Both the position numbers and the translations under genes were made by a program. Source: Aurantiochytrium sp. KH105 (lineage: Eukaryota; Sar; Bigyra; Thraustochytrida; Thraustochytriidae). Taken from it: DNA of 64,000 nt. This document shows positions 10,209 to 25,487 of the stretch, piece after piece (positions within the stretch are counted from its first letter, which is position 1; every line of letters begins with the position of its first letter). A model generated the notes under the pieces. That model ran no database searches. It was not told where the DNA came from and was given only the letters and a program-made list of their open reading frames with translations. The stretch spans positions 161,623-225,622 of the forward strand of contig BGKB01000105.1 in assembly GCA_003116975.1 (NCBI GenBank). The letters run 5' to 3'.

Positions 10209-11582
10209 TCATCGAATGATCTTACGGCGCAGCCCTCGGGATTTGGGCGAGAAACGAGCATTATCCGTATTTGATGACGTCTCCTTTGCTGAAGTAGACA
10301 AAAGAGGCGAAGCGGGTGATGTGGGAGGCGGCGGCGGCGGAGGTGGGGGCGACGAAGGGGGCGGTGGCGGCGGCAGATGGAGCGGCGCCCCCGATGATGG
10401 AGAAGATGAAGATGACGCGAGAGGCATAGCCGCAAGGGGAGGGATTGCAGTAAGACCAATTTCTCCTGATGTTGCGCGGGCCGTTTGGCTAGCGAGCGCA
10501 GCGACAGTGGCGGCGGTTGAAGTCGGGGCGAGCAAGAGGTGACGACAGGCCATAATGCGAGCCAAAAGTGGGCCAAGAGCTGCGGCACGGGGAGCCGGGT
10601 CGAGGCAAATGCGAATAGCGTCGTCTTCACGTGCGTACTGACACCACTCGTCGAATGATAACTTGCCGTCCTTGTTCTGATCGTAGAGCGTCATGCCAAC
10701 GTCTCCAATGACTTTGGAAAGAGCTGCGAATTCTTCGTCAAAATTTTCAGGGAGATCGCTGAGATGACCCTTGGCAACTTCCAAAACCATAACGCGGAAA
10801 CGCTCCTTGCGTATGAAGTTGCTGCCATTAAGGTCAAACATGTTGAAGAGAAGTCGATACGTCTCCTCCTCGCGTGCGCAGGTAAAAAGATACAATGCGC
10901 AATAAAATTGGTCGAGTGTAAGACCCTCCCCGTCGCTACCGAGAACTTCGAAAAGTCGATCAGAAGCGACTCTCCCAAGCTGAAAGAAGGGCTCGGTAGC
11001 GGTGAGTTCGTCACGCAAAACCTCAGGCGAGACACGATCGAGACGCAAGCGCCAAGACTGCCGTGGGGACATGCCATGATTGCGAGTACCCGCAAGGCCA
11101 CCCATGTTGGCTGCAGCTGCGGCGGCGAGGCTGGGGTTTCCAGAGTCTCCCGTTTGCGCGCCTTGGCTTGCACGTCCCATGTTGCCGGTGCTGGCGTTGG
11201 CTGCACCGCCACGCACAAGGGCGCTGCCGGCTGAAAGGCTCCTGGCGTGAGCTGTCGCAGCATTCGATCCGTCGAGCACGAGCAAGCTCGAGTTTGCCAT
11301 GGCGCGGCTGTGCCTTGAACGGCGCTTCGGTATGGGTGGCGATCCCTTGTCGCCGTCGAGCTCGGGGCGCACGAGGTCCACGGGAGCATTTTCTGACGAG
11401 GAAACTTGGGAGTCGGCGCTCTCTGGGGTCGTCGGTTGCGAAGGGTTGCGCAAGGTAACATGTTTTCGCGCCAGAACCCAAAAGAAGGCTTCTACGTGCT
11501 CTGCCGTGAGGCCATACTCTTCCTCGAGACGTTCCTGCGCCGCGGCACGGGTCACGACTGGCTTGGTCGGTCTCAGTCCCAT
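10209..11582 (-). CDS. EF-hand calcium-binding protein with polyproline C-terminal region
   Basis: A 457-residue single frame starting at an ATG (MGLRPTKPVV). A canonical EF-hand loop, DQNKDGKLSFDE, lies near residue 294, with acidic or oxygen ligands at positions 1, 3, 5, 9 and 12. About 65 residues earlier, FDLNGSNFIRKERF looks like a degenerate EF-hand without full ligands. The surrounding helices (DQFYCALYLF, EETYRLLFNMF) resemble the four-EF-hand fold of calcineurin B or neuronal calcium sensor proteins, but I cannot assign a subfamily. The N-terminal 190 residues are low-complexity (Ala/Ser/Gly). The C-terminal part holds two proline runs, encoded by the GGC/GGA-rich plus-strand tract at about 10320-10385, which could bind SH3, WW or profilin. 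It lies between two metacaspase genes. Confidence 0.75.
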   Translation of the reverse strand: MGLRPTKPVVTRAAAQERLEEEYGLTAEHVEAFFWVLARKHVTLRNPSQPTTPESADSQVSSSENAPVDLVRPELDGDKGSPPIPKRRSRHSRAMANSSLLVLDGSNAATAHARSLSAGSALVRGGAANASTGNMGRASQGAQTGDSGNPSLAAAAAANMGGLAGTRNHGMSPRQSWRLRLDRVSPEVLRDELTATEPFFQLGRVASDRLFEVLGSDGEGLTLDQFYCALYLFTCAREEETYRLLFNMFDLNGSNFIRKERFRVMVLEVAKGHLSDLPENFDEEFAALSKVIGDVGMTLYDQNKDGKLSFDEWCQYAREDDAIRICLDPAPRAAALGPLLARIMACRHLLLAPTSTAATVAALASQTARATSGEIGLTAIPPLAAMPLASSSSSPSSGAPLHLPPPPPPSSPPPPPPPPPTSPASPLLSTSAKETSSNTDNARFSPKSRGLRRKIIR

Positions 11583-12142
11583 GGGAAACGCGGCTTTGGT
11601 TTAGTTTTCTCAAGGCGCTCAGGTCGACAACGTACGGCGGCCCGTGCCGCTGCTCCCGTGTGCCTCTCGTGGTCCTTTCCAGTCTCTTTTAACTCCTCCT
11701 CCTCCTCCTCCTCCTCCTCGCGTGGTCTCTCTCGCGCGCGTGCCCGCGCCAACGCGTGCAAGTTCTCCTTTTCGATTTTGATTCTTTGCAAGTTTTTTTT
11801 TTTTAGCGAGGTGATGGTGGTGTCCAAACCAACTTGAAAAAGCTTTTGTCCGAAAAAGCACTTGTCGAGAAGACGCGGCTCATCTCACCCATCTAACATA
11901 TGTTAGTCAGCAGCGGCCCATGACGAGCACCGTCACTGGTAGGCCTATGTCAAGAAATTGTCGAAGCTCCACGGTATTACAATTTCCAAAAAAAAAAGCT
12001 TTTGAGTGATTTTTTTTTCCAATTATGATGTGGGTGATGGGCGCGTAATGGGCGCACATTGCAGAGGCAAACAGGCAAGCAGGCAGGCAACCTCTTCATT
12101 TTTTGGATGCAGAACAGGATCTTCGCTTCATGCTGGGTGAAA
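11583..12142. other. Intergenic region with GGA/CTC array
   Basis: This lies between the EF-hand gene start and the stop of the second metacaspase. A CTC trinucleotide array covers about 11691-11720, with T and A runs near 11791-11803, 11989-11998 and 12010-12020. No gene was recognised. Confidence 0.6.
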
Positions 12143-13339
12143 TCAAAAAGGCAAAGAAGGGAGCTTTCCACCACTGCTTCCACTGCTGCCACCGGCCATA
12201 CTGGCGGCAAAAGACATGAGATTGCCCAGGCCGCCCGAGTTTTTGTTGCTGCCAGCAAACATGGGCAAGATGTCCTTGCCAGCGGCCTTTGCCATGTCGG
12301 TGTTGGAGGCACCACCCTTCTTCATCTCGTAAATCTTGACGGCAAGGGTAAAGAGCTTCTTGAAGCTGAAGCCCGGGTTGGCCTCCATCTGCGAAGAGGA
12401 GTCGAGGTGCTCGGACGCCTTGATCATGTACGGAAGATCCAGGACGGTGCCCGAGTGGCAGCAATCCATGAGGCAGGAAAGCGTGATGCCCTCATCGACG
12501 GGGAGCACAAGCTCCTTGAAGATAAGATCGTCGCGGATCTGGCCCGTGGATTGAAAGTCAACGGGGACAATGGTCTCGTCCCGGCCGTCCTTTTCGTCGC
12601 CCGAGTCGTCCGCGACGTAGCCACCGTGGCCCGAGTAGTGAAAGAAGAGCGAGTCGCCGGTAGAGTTGCCTTCGGTGAGCCAATCGAAGCCCTTCATGAT
12701 GTTGTCGGCAGTGGGATTCTCAGCCTCGCCGTCGTCGAGAAGCACGCGAAATTCCTGGAAGCCCTGCTTTTCAAGGAATCGCTTCATGGAGATGACGTCG
12801 TTGTGGCAGCCGGCAAGTTCGCCCTTTTGGCCGACGTAGTTGATGCCGACGAGGAGGGCCTTGCGCTTGTTGCCAGACGACTCGTCAGGGTTGACGAGGT
12901 TGAACTTCTCGGCGGCAACGTCAAGCTTGCGCGAGGCCGAGAGCTGAGGGATCTGCGAGTATCCCTTTTCATCGAGAATCTTGCGCATGGCCTCAAGGAG
13001 CTCGACCCAGGTCAGATCCTCGCTCCCGTTACGCTCGATGGCAGCGAGGAGCGAGTTGGTCGCAGCGCCACCTGCGCCGCCGGGGCCGGTCTCGACGGGG
13101 AGCTCGAAGGAGGCCGTGTTGGACACATCAGCACTGGTCTGCGTGTCGTGGCATCCGGAGATCATGCGGACGACGGCCGGGATGGTCTTTTGCACCTTGC
13201 CGTCAAAGTCGTCCTCGCTGATCTTCTCGCCGTCGACCTCGACATCTCTCCCCGTGGCTTGTTTGGCCTTGACTTCGAGTTTCTTCATGCCCTCCTCGAC
13301 CTCGTCGAACTTGTCGGCGGCCTTGCGCAAAAAGTTCAT
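12143..13339 (-). CDS. Type III metacaspase, intronless
   Basis: A 398-residue caspase-fold cysteine peptidase with permuted order. The p10-like module is at about 53-145 (signature ISGCHDTQTSADVS at 60-73). The p20 follows from KRKALLVGINYVG at about 158. Catalytic His238 is in YSGHGGYVADDSGDE and catalytic Cys294 in MDCCHSGTVLD, both intact. Acidic residues after the His motif and in DETIVPVDF match the usual S1 pocket and calcium-site region. The C-terminal 90 residues are Gly/Ser/Lys-rich. The open frame reaches 13435, but the ATG at 13339 (MNFLRKAADKF) starts the amphipathic, conserved-looking part and is preferred. It is clearly paralogous to the spliced metacaspase 2.2 kb away on the other strand, but has no introns. 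Confidence 0.92.
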   Translation of the reverse strand: MNFLRKAADKFDEVEEGMKKLEVKAKQATGRDVEVDGEKISEDDFDGKVQKTIPAVVRMISGCHDTQTSADVSNTASFELPVETGPGGAGGAATNSLLAAIERNGSEDLTWVELLEAMRKILDEKGYSQIPQLSASRKLDVAAEKFNLVNPDESSGNKRKALLVGINYVGQKGELAGCHNDVISMKRFLEKQGFQEFRVLLDDGEAENPTADNIMKGFDWLTEGNSTGDSLFFHYSGHGGYVADDSGDEKDGRDETIVPVDFQSTGQIRDDLIFKELVLPVDEGITLSCLMDCCHSGTVLDLPYMIKASEHLDSSSQMEANPGFSFKKLFTLAVKIYEMKKGGASNTDMAKAAGKDILPMFAGSNKNSGGLGNLMSFAASMAGGSSGSSGGKLPSLPF

Positions 13340-13493
13340 TGTCCTTGTTTCCTGATGCTTCGCTCCGCTCCGCTTCGCGCCGCTCCGCCCTGCCCTGCCT
13401 TGTCTAGTCTTGCTTCGGGCTTTCCAGGTCTGCACCGCGCGTTCGCCACCTTTCTACAGGATCTGTGATCTGCGGCCCGTGATGCTCAGCCCT

Positions 13494-13581
13494 AGTATAA
13501 AGGCCTATACTGCCAGCATCCTGGCTCTTCTTTCTTTCAGTGCCTCTGGGGTATAGGGGAAGGGTCTACACGGCCTATACC
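13494..13581. promoter_or_regulatory. Cluster of inverted TATA(C/G)-type repeats upstream of metacaspase
   Basis: Two inverted repeats lie 155-240 bp upstream of the metacaspase ATG at 13339. AGTATA (13494-13499) pairs with TATACT (13506-13511) across 6 bp. GGTATAGG (13550-13557) pairs with CCTATACC (13574-13581) across 16 bp. GGCCTATAC occurs in both (13502-13510 and 13572-13580). The string GTATAGGGGAA at 13551 recurs near 13912, at the end of the next gene. These are candidate operator or core-promoter elements; function is inferred. Confidence 0.4.
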
Positions 13582-13603
13582 ATTACGACACATGGCATTG
13601 GAG

Positions 13604-13650
13604 GCAAGGAAGGCAAGGCAAGGCAAGGCAAGGCAAGGCAAGGCAAGGCG
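13604..13650. repeat. AAGGC pentanucleotide tandem array
   Basis: About nine near-perfect AAGGC units in the 558-bp gap between the metacaspase start and the TIL-like gene. No gene was seen in the rest of this gap (13340-13897) apart from the inverted repeats described separately. Confidence 0.85.
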
Positions 13651-13897
13651 AACGAGGGCGTCCAAGACATGGCTGGGTTTTTGTTTACGATTGATTTGTC
13701 ATTGTGATTCTTCTTCTTCGCAAGTTAGAGAGTTAGATGGTTGGGCGGAATGGGCCACCGCGAAAGATGATGGATCATTGACATCATCACATTGATGCCC
13801 GGAGAGATGTCTGAGCCTTTCTGCGCACAACGTCGCAAGCATGCTCCGATCGAACTAAACAACAAAGCCGCCCGCTGGCTGAACTAAATAGGGAACA

Positions 13898-14308
13898 TTA
13901 AGGAAATGTGTATAGGGGAAAGTGGTTGTGGTTAGAAATCTCGCCCGCGACGAGCTCCCACTCGCCCTCGCACTGGCTCCGTTGGATGCACTTGTTCGTG
14001 TTTACTTTGAGAACACGATCGCCACGGCACATACACTGAATCTCGAAGGCACGCGACAAGCAGCTCGAAGCGTTGATGGCCAGCTCCTTTTCGACGCTTC
14101 GAACACAGACTTCAGGGCAGACCTCGGTTATGTCGGGCTTAAGTCTTCTGTTTGGGCACCTGAATCGATCGAGTTTGCGCCCCATCGAAGCTACGTCCTC
14201 CTCGTCGGCGGCCATGGGCGCCCTAAAGGACGAAGCGAGCGTCGTTTCAAAGCAAGCCGCATAGAGAATGAAGACAATGACTGCGAGAAAGCTGCTGCGA
14301 AGCGACAT
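13898..14308 (-). CDS. Small secreted cysteine-rich protein with TIL-like domain
   Basis: Starting at the ATG at 14308 the product has 136 residues and opens with a signal peptide (MSLRSSFLAVIVFILYAACF, cleavage after about residue 27). The mature part has eight cysteines spaced as in trypsin-inhibitor-like (TIL) domains: C...C-x3-C...C...C-x-C...C-x5-C, including QCMCRGDRVLKVNTNKCIQ. Four disulfides are therefore likely. TIL domains occur in peptidase inhibitors and extracellular adhesion proteins, and eight rather than ten cysteines makes this a reduced variant. The open frame continues to 14758, but that extension is encoded by GCTT and CAGA simple repeats and is not believed. A role in inhibiting secreted proteases is possible but unproven. 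Confidence 0.6.
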   Translation of the reverse strand: MSLRSSFLAVIVFILYAACFETTLASSFRAPMAADEEDVASMGRKLDRFRCPNRRLKPDITEVCPEVCVRSVEKELAINASSCLSRAFEIQCMCRGDRVLKVNTNKCIQRSQCEGEWELVAGEISNHNHFPLYTFP

Positions 14309-15366
14309 GCTTGTTGCTTCAACTGTTTTGCTCTGTGAAGAGCGCGTCTCGTTCGCAACTGACCAAAGTGTCGAGCGGTCAAGCAAGATTCGCAGAATCG
14401 TGCCTCGTCTCGCAGTTTTCGATATGCAGAAAGGAACTCCTTGTTTGCTCGCTTGTGTGCTTGCTTGCTTGCTTGCTTGCTCGATTGGGGGACGGTCGCG
14501 CAAGCGTCCGCGCCGCCCAAAAAGCAACAGATCCGTTTCGATGTTGCTTACTAACAAACTACTAGGGCTATACCTTGGAACACCTTGCTTACGACCTGCG
14601 ATGAAATCTGGTTGTTCTATGGAAGTGCATACACAGCTAGACAGACAGACAGGCAGACAGACAGACAGACACAGCGGCGACCTTGCCGCGCCGAGCCTGC
14701 TCTCGAGACACTTCGACCAATGCGTCAGCCAGGCGCTCGCCGGAGCACCTCCGCGCAAGACAAACCTTTTTTTCCCCCTTTTCTTTCTTTACTCGCACAC
14801 GCACGCACGCAGTCAGTCCACATAGGTATGTATACGCCAAAAACATGTGAATTCGGTGACGAAGAATCTCGATTTTGCGCGAGGGCTAGTAGCAGATCGA
14901 TCTCCAAGCCAAGGCGACCCCGATGGCCGCAGCCGCCACTGCGCCGGAGCGCATTCGCCGTCAGCATCGTTTGGGCTTGCCGAGCTCTTCGTACACTATA
15001 CAGAACAAGGCCATTGTTTTTTTTTGGGGGGGGGGTAGGATGAGTATTTTGTGGGAAAGAAATCTTAATGCCAGACAGGCCTGTGCGACGCAAAAGTCCC
15101 TCGAAGGTGCAGACTACCCCCTTCGCGACGAAGCTTCGATCGGCGCCCTTTCAAGCAAGGGAGAGAGAGAGGATCGATCCTCGAGCAACGTCGCGGCAGA
15201 TCACCAGCGAGCGCGTTAGCGACGAGGAGCGCGCGAGGAGAAGCGCAGCGGCAGGAGGAGGCGAGAGGAGAGGGCGCGGGCGAGCGGCGTGCGTGTCCGC
15301 AGCCAGCTGCACAAAGACCGCACTGCGTTGCGCGAAGGGAGCGAGTCGGCCGAGCGAAAGGCAACG
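14309..15366. other. Intergenic region with GCTT, CAGA and T/G runs
   Basis: A divergent promoter region between the TIL-like gene and the proteasome gene. It contains a GCTT array (about 14453-14480), a CAGA array (about 14637-14670) and a T9-G10 run (about 15018-15036). Several overlapping short frames exist on both strands, but none has a recognisable domain. Confidence 0.55.
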
Positions 15367-16221
15367 ATGGACCTCTTGCAGGCGCCCCCTCGCGGGCTTT
15401 TCCGCGAGTCGCACGGCGCGAGCGCGACGCGCGTGGACATGGCGAGCGCCGCGGGAATGGGCCATGACCAGATGAAGTTTGAGCTTCCCGGCGTGCAGCA
15501 TCCGGCAGAGTTCGTGTCGCAGAACTTTAGTCCCGGCACCTACGAAGACAACGGCAAGCGGCTCAAGTTTTCCAAGGGTACAACCACGCTCGCGTTCATC
15601 TTCAAGGGCGGTGTGATCGTCTCGGTGGACTCGCGTGCCTCGCAGGGGTCCTACATCGGCTCGCAAACTGTCAAGAAGGTCATTGAGATCAACCCGTATC
15701 TCTTGGGTACCATGGCCGGTGGTGCTGCAGACTGTTTGTTTTGGGAGCGCAACCTCGGCATGCAGTGCCGCATGTTTGAGCTGCGCAACAAGGAGCGTAT
15801 TTCCGTTGCGGCGGCCTCGAAGCTTTTGGCCAACACCATGAACTACTACAAGGGCATGGGTCTGTCCATGGGTACGATGATTACCGGCTGGGACAAGCGT
15901 GGACCCCAGCTCTTTTACGTCGACAACGATGGCACGCGGCTCAAGGCTGATGGCGACAAGCCCTTCTTTTGCGTCGGTTCTGGTGGCACTTACGCCTACG
16001 GTGTGCTCGACTCTTCGTACTCTTTTGACCTTTCGGATGAGGAGGCTATCGAACTCGGCAAGCGCGCCATCTACCACGCCACGTACCGCGATGCTTACTC
16101 TGGTGGTGTCAACAACGTTTACTTGGTCAAGGAGACCGGCTGGACCCACGTCTTTTCAGGTGACACCTACCACCATCACGACAAGTACTCTGCGGAGCGC
16201 GAGGCTGCCGCCAACCCATAA
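15367..16221 (+). CDS. PSMB5: 20S proteasome subunit beta type 5 (chymotrypsin-like)
   Basis: This is the catalytic subunit of the 20S proteasome responsible for cleavage after hydrophobic residues. From the ATG at 15367 the precursor is 284 residues. A propeptide of 71 residues ends in KG, and autocleavage would expose Thr72 (mature Thr1) in GTTTLAF. In mature numbering the active-site set is present: Thr1, Asp17 (VDSRAS), Lys33 (KK) and Gly47 (MAGGAAD). Met45, which shapes the beta-5 S1 pocket, is also present. [11 protein letters not shown] and the Ser-Gly-Gly of [10 protein letters not shown] match the conserved C-terminal core. The frame extends upstream to 15289 through a non-ATG codon and was trimmed. 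No intron. Confidence 0.97.
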   Translation: MDLLQAPPRGLFRESHGASATRVDMASAAGMGHDQMKFELPGVQHPAEFVSQNFSPGTYEDNGKRLKFSKGTTTLAFIFKGGVIVSVDSRASQGSYIGSQTVKKVIEINPYLLGTMAGGAADCLFWERNLGMQCRMFELRNKERISVAAASKLLANTMNYYKGMGLSMGTMITGWDKRGPQLFYVDNDGTRLKADGDKPFFCVGSGGTYAYGVLDSSYSFDLSDEEAIELGKRAIYHATYRDAYSGGVNNVYLVKETGWTHVFSGDTYHHHDKYSAEREAAANP

Positions 16222-17839
16222 ACTTTACATTGTACCGTGCCCTAAGCCTTTTTCTTTTCTGCATGCATTTTCTTGGACGCGTGTCGGCTCAGACGGATTA
16301 TCTTGTTGGTTTTCTTCCCTTCCTTTCCCCGGAGCCCTATTTATCGTAAAGATTTGTCATGTGTGAAACGGACGGACGCACATATAGCAAGCGCGTGCGA
16401 CCGTCACGGTGCCGCTTATCTTCTTTTATTTCGCGTTATGACCTACGACACGTCAAAGCTGGCGTGCTTGTACAACGTGCTTGGACGACTTTGGCCTCGC
16501 ACCCACTGTTGTCATCACCCTGAACCCCCGAGGTCTGTCTAGCCGACACGAGGACCCCGGGATGCTCACGGCACTTACCGCCGCGCTAAAGGCCTTCCTT
16601 CGCCTTCGCCTGCGCCTGCGCAAACCCGTCAGACACGCGAGAATGGAACTGCGAATGGAATGGAATGGAATGGGTTGAATTGATGCCACTTGCAAATGAA
16701 TCGTTCCACGCAGACGTCCCGCCTCCAGGGCCGCGGGGAAAGCGACAGAGGAGGGCTTGGCGGCGGCGCGGCGGCCGCCCGCGGCGCCGTCGTCTCCCGC
16801 GCAGCGGCCAGGGAGCTCGGGGCGCGCCTCAGGTCAACTAGTTGCCTGACCTCATCCATCTTGGCTGCTTCGCGCTGTCGTAGCTTCTTGCACATTCAAT
16901 CATCGATCAATCAATCAATCAATCAAATCAATCAATCGATCGATCCCCGCCCGCCGCGGCGCCGCCCCGTGCGCAGCAGGGCGCCGCGCCCGCCGCCGCC
17001 GGTCCCCTCCGCTGCCTCGCCCAGGGCCGAGGCGGGGCTCACCTCCCTGCGTGTCTCCGTTCCTCTCTTCCCTTCTCCCTCCCTCCCTCCCTCCCTCCCG
17101 CCCGCCCGCCCGCGCGCCAGGACGGCCCGGGGAGCAGACTGCCTGGAAAGGACCCGGCCGCCGCGCGCCTAGGACCGGCCTAGAGGCCCCTAGGCCGGCG
17201 GCGGCTCCGTGCGCCCCTCGCGGGCGGCGGAGACACGCGCGAACAGACTTGGCTGCGAAGAGTCCCGCCGCGCCGCATGTGGGAGCCGCGGCGTGGCCGT
17301 GTGGCATTCTAGACCCGGACCCCGGAACATGTAAATGGTTAATGCACAAGTGGGAGCCGCGGTCTGGTGCGGGAAGCGCGCGTCGGGCACGCCGCGGCGA
17401 CGGTAGTTTTTTAGCAGTTTGTCTTGTGTAATTTTTTTGGCCGCTGGTCGCTCTCCCTTCTCGGTGGAGAAAGAGAGAGAGAGAGAGTAAGAAGAAAAGA
17501 AAGAATGGGGCTTGCTTGACGGTCGAGGAAAAAAGCAGACTTGCAACCTGGGGCGGGCGGGACGAGGAGACGACGTCGCGAGGCGGCGCGCCGTCCTTGG
17601 CCGCGGCGCACCTCGCTGCAGAAAACGAGGAGGCCTCGAGCGAGTGCATTGTGCTCGACCTCTGCTTGCAACGACTTTTGGGGGACGGGAGGGTCAACGA
17701 AAGAGATTCGTTCATTGTGTTGACCTGTCCGAGCGTACGCAGAGAACTTGAGTGTTGAGCGCGCTTGCTTGCGAGCCCACTCGCGTGCGCACCATTTACG
17801 CTACCTCGGACTATAATGAGAATCAGACAAAATGCAAAC
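16222..17839. other. GC-rich intergenic region with tetranucleotide arrays
   Basis: About 1.6 kb between the proteasome gene and the AP2 gene with no recognisable gene. It contains GGAAT units near 16650, ATCA/ATCG units at about 16900-16945, CCCT then CCCG units at about 17077-17115, and a GA run at about 17468-17488. A near-duplicate around GTGGGAGCCGCGG occurs near 17279 and 17349. Long frames on both strands reflect base composition. Confidence 0.6.
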
Positions 17840-19982
17840 ATGGCGGGTCAGAAGAGCGCTAAGACGAGCTCGAGCTTTAACGCAGACTCGAATACAAATT
17901 CGAATGCGAACGAGCACTCGAACTCTAGCGCGGGCTCACGGCTACGGGATCTTGCGCATATCGCGTCGCAAAATCAACAACACGCACTGATCTCTCAAGT
18001 GTAGGTTCATTTGCACAAACGTTGCAAATCTATTTTTAAAAAGTCGACACCTGGCGTGTCGTGACGCGAAATTATCCTCACTAACGTGCGCGGCTTTCTT
18101 TTTTTCTTTTTCTTTTTTCCCGTCAATCGATAATTACAGGCTTGCAAATGCCGGCATACAGCCTGGATCAGCTTTGAGTCAAAACGACGGGAACCGTGAT
18201 TCCCAGCAGAGCAGCATGCCGGACATGAGTGCATTTGGAGTATCGAGCAGTGGCGTTAATATACAGCACCTCACTTCGACGCTTCTGAAAGGCATGCCAT
18301 CGTCTGTGGCGCAGCAATGTATCAACGCTATTCTCCAGCACGGAGTAAATTCACCGCAAACAGCTCTCGCCATGCAGCAATCTGCCAGCGCATCGCAGAT
18401 GCAGCAAAATATTCAATTCAACCACCAAGAAAGTCAACAAAATAAGCATTCGCAGAATTTGCAAATGCAGCAACACTTCCAGCAACCGTATCAAGTATTC
18501 CAGCATCAGCACGCACAGAATCATGGTGCGCCGAGCTTTTCCGTCTCTGCCGCGCAAACCGTGATGCCAGCGTTTGCAGCGCAGAGCGTTGGTTCTGAGG
18601 CGGCACGTGTGTCGTCGAGCAACAGTACCAGCCCCCGGATGTCAAAAGGCTTAGCATCTACCGGGCGCAAAATGCGCGCAGGTGTTCCGCAGAGCGACTT
18701 CCGAGGCGTCAGCTGGGATCGAAGCGTGAACACCTGGCGCTGCAAGGTAAACTCCGTCCACGTGGGGTACTTTGACAGCGAAGTCGAGGCCGCTCGAGCA
18801 TACGATGAGGCGACGCTGTCGCTCCATAAACCGGGCTGCGGCATGCAGCTTCGGCTCAACTTTCCGTTCAGTGACTACAAGGACAAACCCCCCGGGTCCA
18901 TCAAGTACGAAACAAAGCGAGACGGTCGCGCAAGGGGTTCTTCGAAATATAGAGGAGTTTTGTGGGACAAGGCGAGCAAGTCATGGCGCGCAAAAATTAA
19001 GCATCAAGGCCACACAAAGTACCTTGGTCTCTACCAAGACGAGGCTGCCGCAGGGCGTGCCTACGACACGGCCGCGCTCGAGCTTCGTGGTACAGCTGCA
19101 AAGCTCAACTTTCCAGATGAGCACGCGATTGACACGGCAGCAACGCCTGAGAAAGCAAATGTTGTTGCTCCTGCTAAAGGCCGACCTCCGTCGATGAGTG
19201 TGCCTGAGGACGCCCCCAACACGCTCGGCAAGCGCTCCCCTCGTGTCGATCTCGAAGGCGTCGCAGCAAAGTACGCCCGCGTCATGGAGCGTCACGCAAG
19301 TCGACGCGAGTCGTACCAGCAAGTCTGTCAAAAATTACAGTTTTTCGACCAACGCGTTGCTGGTGCGGCCGCTTCGGATGATGCGAAGCAGACGTTGTCT
19401 TCGTCGCTTAACGAACCTGGACCGCCGGCTGCTGCTATGCCGGGGACAGAAGACGAAGGGCTCCTGAATGCCGACGTCCTTAAGCTCCTTATCGTCAATG
19501 CCGTGCAGGTAAAAAATTCAAAGCAGACGGCCAAACCAGAATCTCGGACCGCCAAAAAAAACGTAGGTCGAGCGGAGAGAAGGCGTGGTCGAGCTAGAAA
19601 CAAAAGTAGAAAGGGCAAAGCGAGCGGCAACAACGAGGGATCCTGCGACAACGAGGCCGTCGCTGACGACGACGACGATGACGAAGACGAAGACGAAGAT
19701 GCGGATGGTAGTGACAGCAGCTACAAAGTTGATGACGATGACGTCGAGGAGGAGGAAGACGAAGAAGAAGAAGGCAATGGCAAGAATGATGGTAAAGAAA
19801 AAAGAAAAAAAGGTAAGACGGCGCGAAGCAGCAGCAAGGAGAAAGTCCAACTCGACCTGGGCGCTTTTCTTGAAGACATTCAAGTCAAGGTAGAGGAAGA
19901 AGTGCGAGCTTTTCTCGAGAAGAACAAAATCGCATTTCGGGAGAAGAAGAAGTCGACGCGTCGGGCCGGCAAACAGCTTTGA
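17840..19982 (+). CDS. Protein with two AP2/ERF DNA-binding domains, two exons
   Basis: Exons are 17840-18000 and 18140-19982. The intron starts GTAGGT, ends TTACAG, is phase 2, and splicing rebuilds a Val codon. The product has 667 residues. AP2 domain 1 is at about 239-297 (DFRGVSWDRSVNTWRCKV ... GYFDSEVEAARAYDEA). AP2 domain 2 is at about 320-378 (KYRGVLWDKASKSWRAKI ... GLYQDEAAAGRAYDTA). Both keep the YRGV/WRAK strands and the AAxAYD helix, so it is probably a DNA-binding transcription regulator. The N-terminus is Gln/Asn/Ser-rich. The C-terminal half has a basic patch, an Asp/Glu tract at about 560-605 and a Lys-rich end. The ATG at 17840 has A at -3 and G at +4; in-frame ATGs at 17765 and 17816 are alternatives. 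Plant family names should not be transferred. Confidence 0.85.
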
Positions 19983-20228
19983 AACAATACATTCATGAAA
20001 GATTTTCCCCATGTTGTTTTTTTGTTTTTCTCTGTCATCATCGACTGTCTTTTCCACTTGTGATGTATCATCAAAGTCTGCGCAATGCACAGCTTGCTTG
20101 ACCAGAGCAAAAAAGAGAGAGAGAGCAAACGAAGAGCGAAAAATAGATGAGTGTGAAGAAGGTACAGACAAGATTTTGAAGAGGCTCTCGTGTGCCGACT
20201 TGGCAAAGACCGAGAGTAGCGTGAGAGC

Positions 20229-25487
<5,259 letters not shown>

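Noticed and set aside
12059-13468. 469-codon plus-strand frame over the second metacaspase
   Set aside because: Antisense shadow; the minus strand encodes an intact caspase-fold enzyme.
14309-14758. N-terminal extension of the TIL-like protein
   Set aside because: The extra 150 residues are encoded by GCTT and CAGA arrays (runs of SKQA and CLSV) and precede a perfect signal peptide.
17516-17758. 80-codon plus-strand frame (TVEEKSRLATWGG...) upstream of the AP2 gene
   Set aside because: It looks somewhat protein-like but has no ATG and no convincing splice sites; probably 5' UTR of the AP2 gene.
16915-17841. 308-codon minus-strand frame upstream of the AP2 gene
   Set aside because: It overlaps GA, CCCT and ATCA arrays and the AP2 promoter, with low-complexity Arg/Ala/Ser translation.
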